NCBI GenBank assembly: GCA_022432975.1
Contig: CM039512.1
Span: 5,131,498 to 5,195,497, forward strand
Reading direction: 5' to 3'
Source: Begonia masoniana
Taxonomy: Eukaryota > Streptophyta > Magnoliopsida > Cucurbitales > Begoniaceae
Length of the DNA stretch: 64,000 nucleotides
Made by a program: the position numbers and the translations under genes. Position 1 is the stretch's first letter, and every line of letters begins with the position of its first letter. Positions 61,940 to 64,000 of this stretch are shown piece after piece. The notes beneath the pieces were generated by a model. It was not told the origin of the DNA, ran no database searches, and worked only from the letters and a program-made list of their open reading frames with translations.

Positions 61940-63122
61940 GTGAAAGATTAAAGATTAGTTATGCGATGTCACACAGGGTGTTACGTGTGACACCGATAAT
62001 TAATGCAATGATGGACAATATAAATATGCAGAAATAAATGAGACAGGAGGTTGGTAACGCAGTTCGGCAATCAGCCTACGTCTGCGAGGCCACGCCCAGA
62101 TATAAAAATATTTCACGAGTTAACAAAGTTACAAGACAATCGGACTTATACAAATAAAGACTCCCTCTTATTTTTGTCGCCGCCTCTTCCTAACTTCCCA
62201 ATGAAACTGTTTTTGCGAGCTCCCCTTGACTTAAGATTGATATCTCCCGAGATTTAGAAAGCAACAAGATCCCCTTGTTCTTTGCGACTCCTCCCAGAAT
62301 CCGTGTTATGGCAAAATCCCCTTGTCAATAAACAGAACTCCTCCCGAGTTCGAATGCTGCCTCCTCCCGAGACTGAGCTTTAATGAAGATTCAGAAGATT
62401 TCCTCCTACGACACCGTCTGTAACACCAGGCGTTGCCTTCGGACGCAATAACTCAACACACTCTAGTAATCGATGAAATCCACAGTATAAGAAGAGTGTG
62501 TAAAACAATCACAAACCAATACGCAGAAGCGTAGAGAGTGAAAGAAAACGACGGCTTACAAAAATGAAGAAAGCTTCTCTCGTGAATAACCAAAAATCCG
62601 CCAATTGTTTCCACATAAACAAACCCTTAAATATCATTGGTAACTTCCATATCTTCAATTTAATTCAGTTACCAAAACAGATTTAATGCCGCAAGGAATA
62701 CGGAAACCTAATCTCATAAAAACGGTTGTGTGACACCACGTGTGACATTTTAGGAAAGTATCTTCAACAACTGGGATATTGATCCAAAAACTTAGGAAAG
62801 CATCTCATTAATCATGTGATCTCGAAGCCTAACATTATGCACCGAATCTTTATCAAATCGGCTTGCCAAAACAAAGATTACCAAAAAACAAGTGCATTTA
62901 GATTTTTCAACAACTTTCCTAATATCATGTTTCCTTATTTTTCTCTTTCACAAAATCTTCATGATCTTCAATATGCATCCATCAATAATCTGAATATAAT
63001 ATTTTTTGATTACTAAGAAATAAATTATCACTTTAGAAAATAGTGGAATAAAATATTATCTCCATAAATATAATTTGCCAAAAAATCAATGCCAACATAA
63101 TTGCAATATATTTGCATTTACA
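61940..63122 (-). repeat. 3' LTR of Copia element L, 1183 bp
   Basis: On the minus strand it begins TGTAAATGCAAATA and ends ATCTTTCA. It is clearly related to, but diverged from, the LTRs of the Copia element at 8726. GTGTCACACGTAACACC-like inverted words lie near its 3' end (61965-62000). The small ORF at 62051 is not supported. Confidence 0.82.
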
Positions 63123-63137
63123 ATCTCCTCCTTTGAC
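63123..63137 (-). other. Polypurine tract of Copia element L
   Basis: On the minus strand CAAAGGAGGAGAT directly precedes the LTR. Confidence 0.82.
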
Positions 63138-63569
63138 ATTTTTTGGCAAAATCAATAACTTTGATAACTCCCCATGAATTAACTCCCCCTGGATGTTGGC
63201 TTTAATCTTCATAAAAATACATCAATCATCATCATATCAAAATATGGTATCAGAGAGCATATACCCCAAAATACTCTCCTTTTTTGCCATAAAAAGAACA
63301 AAAATAAATATAAAAGAATATCAACTACTATAACAGCATCATAATCACCATAAACACCAAAATCAGCATAGGGAGATAACCAATATCAGGAAGATATAAT
63401 ATCCAGAGGAGCACTAGAATCGCCAGATAAGTACAACAGAGAAAGAGCCAAAATATAATATCCATAGAGCAGAAATATTTAGAAAATACTTGGAACCAGA
63501 TGAATTGTTCAACAAATAGAAAACATGGCAGGAATACTCAATAGGAGAAAAGCATTCTGGAGAAAAACT

Positions 63570-63974
63570 TCAATCTGTAAGATTTAGATCAGCAATAGTC
63601 TGTGCATCTTGTTTTGAACTGCCGGCCATGACATTCGATGGAACACGGGATGGACCAGCCCCTTCATCAGACTTGAAGTGTGAACCCGAGTCTTCCATGT
63701 GTGGGTTTTTCTTATAAATGTCATTTAATAACACAGAAATTATAGACCTTTGTTTTTCAAGATCAGAAATTTGGATGATTAGGGATTTTGACATATCCAC
63801 TAAAAATTTGACAGATCTAGCTAAGAGAGTAGAATCAGTATTGGACTCAGAAATTGGCAGGCCTTCAACAAAACCTTCTAAATCATTCTTGTGTTCTCTC
63901 ATCCGTAGTTTATAACTAATACGGATTTCTTCTTTTTCAACGTATAAAACTTCATCCTCCCTGATGTTAGACAA
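63570..63974 (-). CDS. Accessory ORF of Copia element L, C-terminal portion
   Basis: 134 codons in the sense direction of the element, between pol (outside the window) and the polypurine tract. It contains VEKEEIRISYKLRM, aligning with LDKEEIRIRPNLF of the accessory ORF at 14360-14881, then a helical region (DMSKSLIIQISDLEKQRS) and a polar, low-complexity C-terminus ending LNLTD. The frame probably extends upstream of 63974, so this is the C-terminal part of a longer protein. No catalytic motif was seen; function unknown. Confidence 0.6.
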   Translation of the reverse strand: MSNIREDEVLYVEKEEIRISYKLRMREHKNDLEGFVEGLPISESNTDSTLLARSVKFLVDMSKSLIIQISDLEKQRSIISVLLNDIYKKNPHMEDSGSHFKSDEGAGPSRVPSNVMAGSSKQDAQTIADLNLTD

Positions 63975-64000
63975 TTGAGCAGATAAAATACCATATATCA

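Larger units (their letters stand above)
61940..64000 (-). mobile_element. Copia-type retrotransposon L, 3' part, runs off the window
   Basis: Minus-strand element whose 3' LTR is 61940-63122. It ends CATAACTAAT...ATCTTTCA like the Copia element at 8726-16462 and shares CTCGGGAGGAG-type motifs (62275-62395). A polypurine tract and an accessory ORF follow upstream. The 5' part, including any gag-pol, lies beyond 64000, so the target duplication cannot be checked. Confidence 0.85.

Overview
This is nuclear DNA of a flowering plant, most likely a eudicot; the species cannot be told from the sequence. The evidence is a six-coding-exon plant fatty acid 2-hydroxylase gene, an intronless berberine-bridge-enzyme-like (BBE-like) oxidase with a secretion signal, a chromodomain Ty3/gypsy element, Copia-type elements, a large hAT transposon and MITEs. 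Only two host genes look functional. Most of the other 58 kb is transposable elements, nested up to three deep.

Layout: (1) 1-8.7 kb, host gene island: fatty acid 2-hydroxylase (+, 1575-3070), a 395-bp hAT-type MITE, a BBE-like oxidase (-, 4025-5668) with a TATA box, then AT-rich DNA with a foldback MITE. (2) 8726-16462, a rearranged Copia element with 5-bp target duplications (ATACC). Most of gag-pol is gone and is replaced by a 681-bp tandem array in which RNase H pieces alternate with LTR pieces; a decayed accessory ORF follows. (3) 16986-34902, a second BBE-like gene, now a pseudogene in four pieces. It is split by a solo LTR (TSD AGATC), a second LTR (TSD GTTTA) and a third LTR of the same family (TSD ACTCT). 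The third LTR contains another solo LTR (TSD AAAAT), which contains a nearly intact 9-kb chromovirus (TSD GCGGA). All five insertions are delimited to the base. The flanks of the pseudogene resemble those of the intact gene, so the pair arose by local duplication. (4) 34.9-39.1 kb, former upstream region of the pseudogene, holding a perfect 1,500-bp TAA run. (5) 39124-61637, a solo LTR (TSD TTAAC) that has received a non-autonomous gypsy element (40419-48467, TSD GGCTA) and an 11.4-kb hAT transposon (50129-61507). The hAT carries a broken transposase and two extra genes of the plant 'putative transposon protein' type. (6) 61940-end, the 3' part of another Copia element on the minus strand, with an accessory ORF related to that of the first Copia.

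Two themes deserve attention. First, accessory genes with the same kind of domain occur in Copia elements and in the hAT element, so a similar gene travels in both transposon classes. Second, five perfect low-complexity blocks have lengths of 503, 1500, 1001, 1501 and 615 bp. The last is 308 C followed by 307 A, and at least one block replaces native sequence instead of adding to it. These look more like consensus or gap-filling artefacts than biology, and any annotation across them should be treated with caution.

The host genes do not form an obvious joint pathway: the hydroxylase acts on sphingolipid acyl chains in the ER and the BBE-like protein is a secreted flavoprotein. They are convergent neighbours separated by about 950 bp.
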